Assembly (NCBI GenBank): GCA_003530935.1
Contig: DPEO01000143.1
Coordinates: 1 to 5,524 of the forward strand
Length of the DNA: 5,524 nucleotides
Source: Desulfomicrobiaceae bacterium
GTDB lineage: Bacteria > Desulfobacterota > Desulfovibrionia > Desulfovibrionales > Desulfomicrobiaceae
Direction: 5' to 3'
Shown here: piece by piece, positions 5,229 through 5,524 of the stretch
Position numbering within the stretch: position 1 is the first letter of the stretch
Layout of the letters: each line of letters starts with the position of its first letter
Made by a program: the position numbers and the translations under genes
The notes under the pieces: model-generated
Seen by the model: only the letters and a program-made list of their open reading frames with translations
Told to the model about the DNA's origin: nothing
The model's database searches: none

Positions 5229-5524
5229 ATGCTACAGCAATTGAAAGACGCCATTACCCGCCGGCTCCCGGAGCTGGATCTGGTCTTGGGCTGGGAGATG
5301 GGTTTCGACCCCTTCCATGCCACGCCGCTGTATATCCGGGAGGCCGCGGACGTGGAGCGCCTCGTGGTAGGGCCGTGGGCGGTGCACAACCTGGCCACGT
5401 ATTTGCCGGGCCTCAAAGGCAAAAAGGTGGGCATCGTGGTCAAGGGGTGCGATAGCCGCAGCGTGATCCAACTGGCCAATGAGGGCCTTATCCGCCGCGA
5501 GGACGTGACGGTCTTTGGTCTGTG
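5229..5524 (+). CDS. Iron-sulfur oxidoreductase subunit, FrhB/FdhB-like (N-terminal part, 3' truncated)
   Basis: Only the first 98 residues are present; the frame is open to the right edge. The ATG follows a perfect AGGAGG (5217-5222), which overlaps the mvhD stop and lies 6 bases upstream, so it is the fifth gene of the operon. Visible features are a short helical N-terminus, the motif DPFHATPLYIREAADV (27-42), a conserved-looking HNLATYLPGLKGKKVGIVVKG stretch split around residue 60, and KGCDSRSVIQL (72-82). This pattern resembles the N-terminal region of proteins related to the coenzyme F420 hydrogenase/formate dehydrogenase beta subunit (FrhB/FdhB) that sit beside hdrA and mvhD in sulfate reducers and usually carry ferredoxin clusters further on. 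That resemblance is from memory of the motif, and the ferredoxin part is not visible. It may be the flavin or Fe-S module linking MvhD to the unknown donor. Confidence 0.6.
   Translation, partial: MLQQLKDAITRRLPELDLVLGWEMGFDPFHATPLYIREAADVERLVVGPWAVHNLATYLPGLKGKKVGIVVKGCDSRSVIQLANEGLIRREDVTVFGL

Overview
The window looks like a piece of a GC-rich anaerobic Gram-negative chromosome, most likely a Desulfovibrio-like sulfate reducer (Desulfobacterota). Two facts support this. Two periplasmic peptidoglycan enzymes rule out a methanogen. A cytoplasmic heterodisulfide-reductase-type (Hdr) operon is typical of sulfate reducers and acetogens. The taxon is inferred from gene content only. All genes are on the + strand.

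Positions 2-987 hold a small cell-wall unit. It has the C-terminal end of a YcbB/LdtD-type L,D-transpeptidase with its catalytic Ser-His-Gly-Cys motif, followed 11 bases later by a complete Tat-exported DUF882/M15 peptidase of the YcbK/MepK type. One enzyme forms 3-3 cross-links and the other is expected to cut them. A GC hairpin and then a convincing intrinsic terminator (1020-1048) close this unit.

Positions 988-1330 (343 bases) contain no convincing gene. After the terminator there is an A/T-rich stretch, a candidate promoter with a perfect TTGACA -35 box (1107-1112) but a weak -10, and about 190 bases of apparent 5' leader. The leader holds several potential hairpins. One is followed by six T's, and another has a loop that could pair with a downstream stem. 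Part of this could be chance pairing, but it is the least explained part of the window.

Positions 1331-5524 hold a tightly packed operon, hdrC-hdrB-hdrA-mvhD plus the start of an iron-sulfur protein resembling FrhB/FdhB. Adjacent genes overlap or lie 9-10 bases apart, each with a Shine-Dalgarno sequence. HdrB has complete cysteine sets for two noncubane [4Fe-4S] clusters. HdrA is full length, with FAD-binding motifs and all expected cysteine clusters. MvhD has its conserved five cysteines. Together they should form a soluble flavin-based electron-bifurcating or confurcating complex. An electron donor or acceptor enters through MvhD, electrons split at the HdrA flavin to ferredoxin, and the other branch goes through HdrC to the HdrB active site.

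No hydrogenase (MvhAG) or FloxA-type NAD(P)H module is visible, so the partner is open. The order hdrCBA-mvhD resembles the metVF-linked cluster of the acetogen Moorella. The truncated fifth gene and whatever follows it should reveal the partner. I see no mobile elements, CRISPR arrays, tRNA or rRNA genes.
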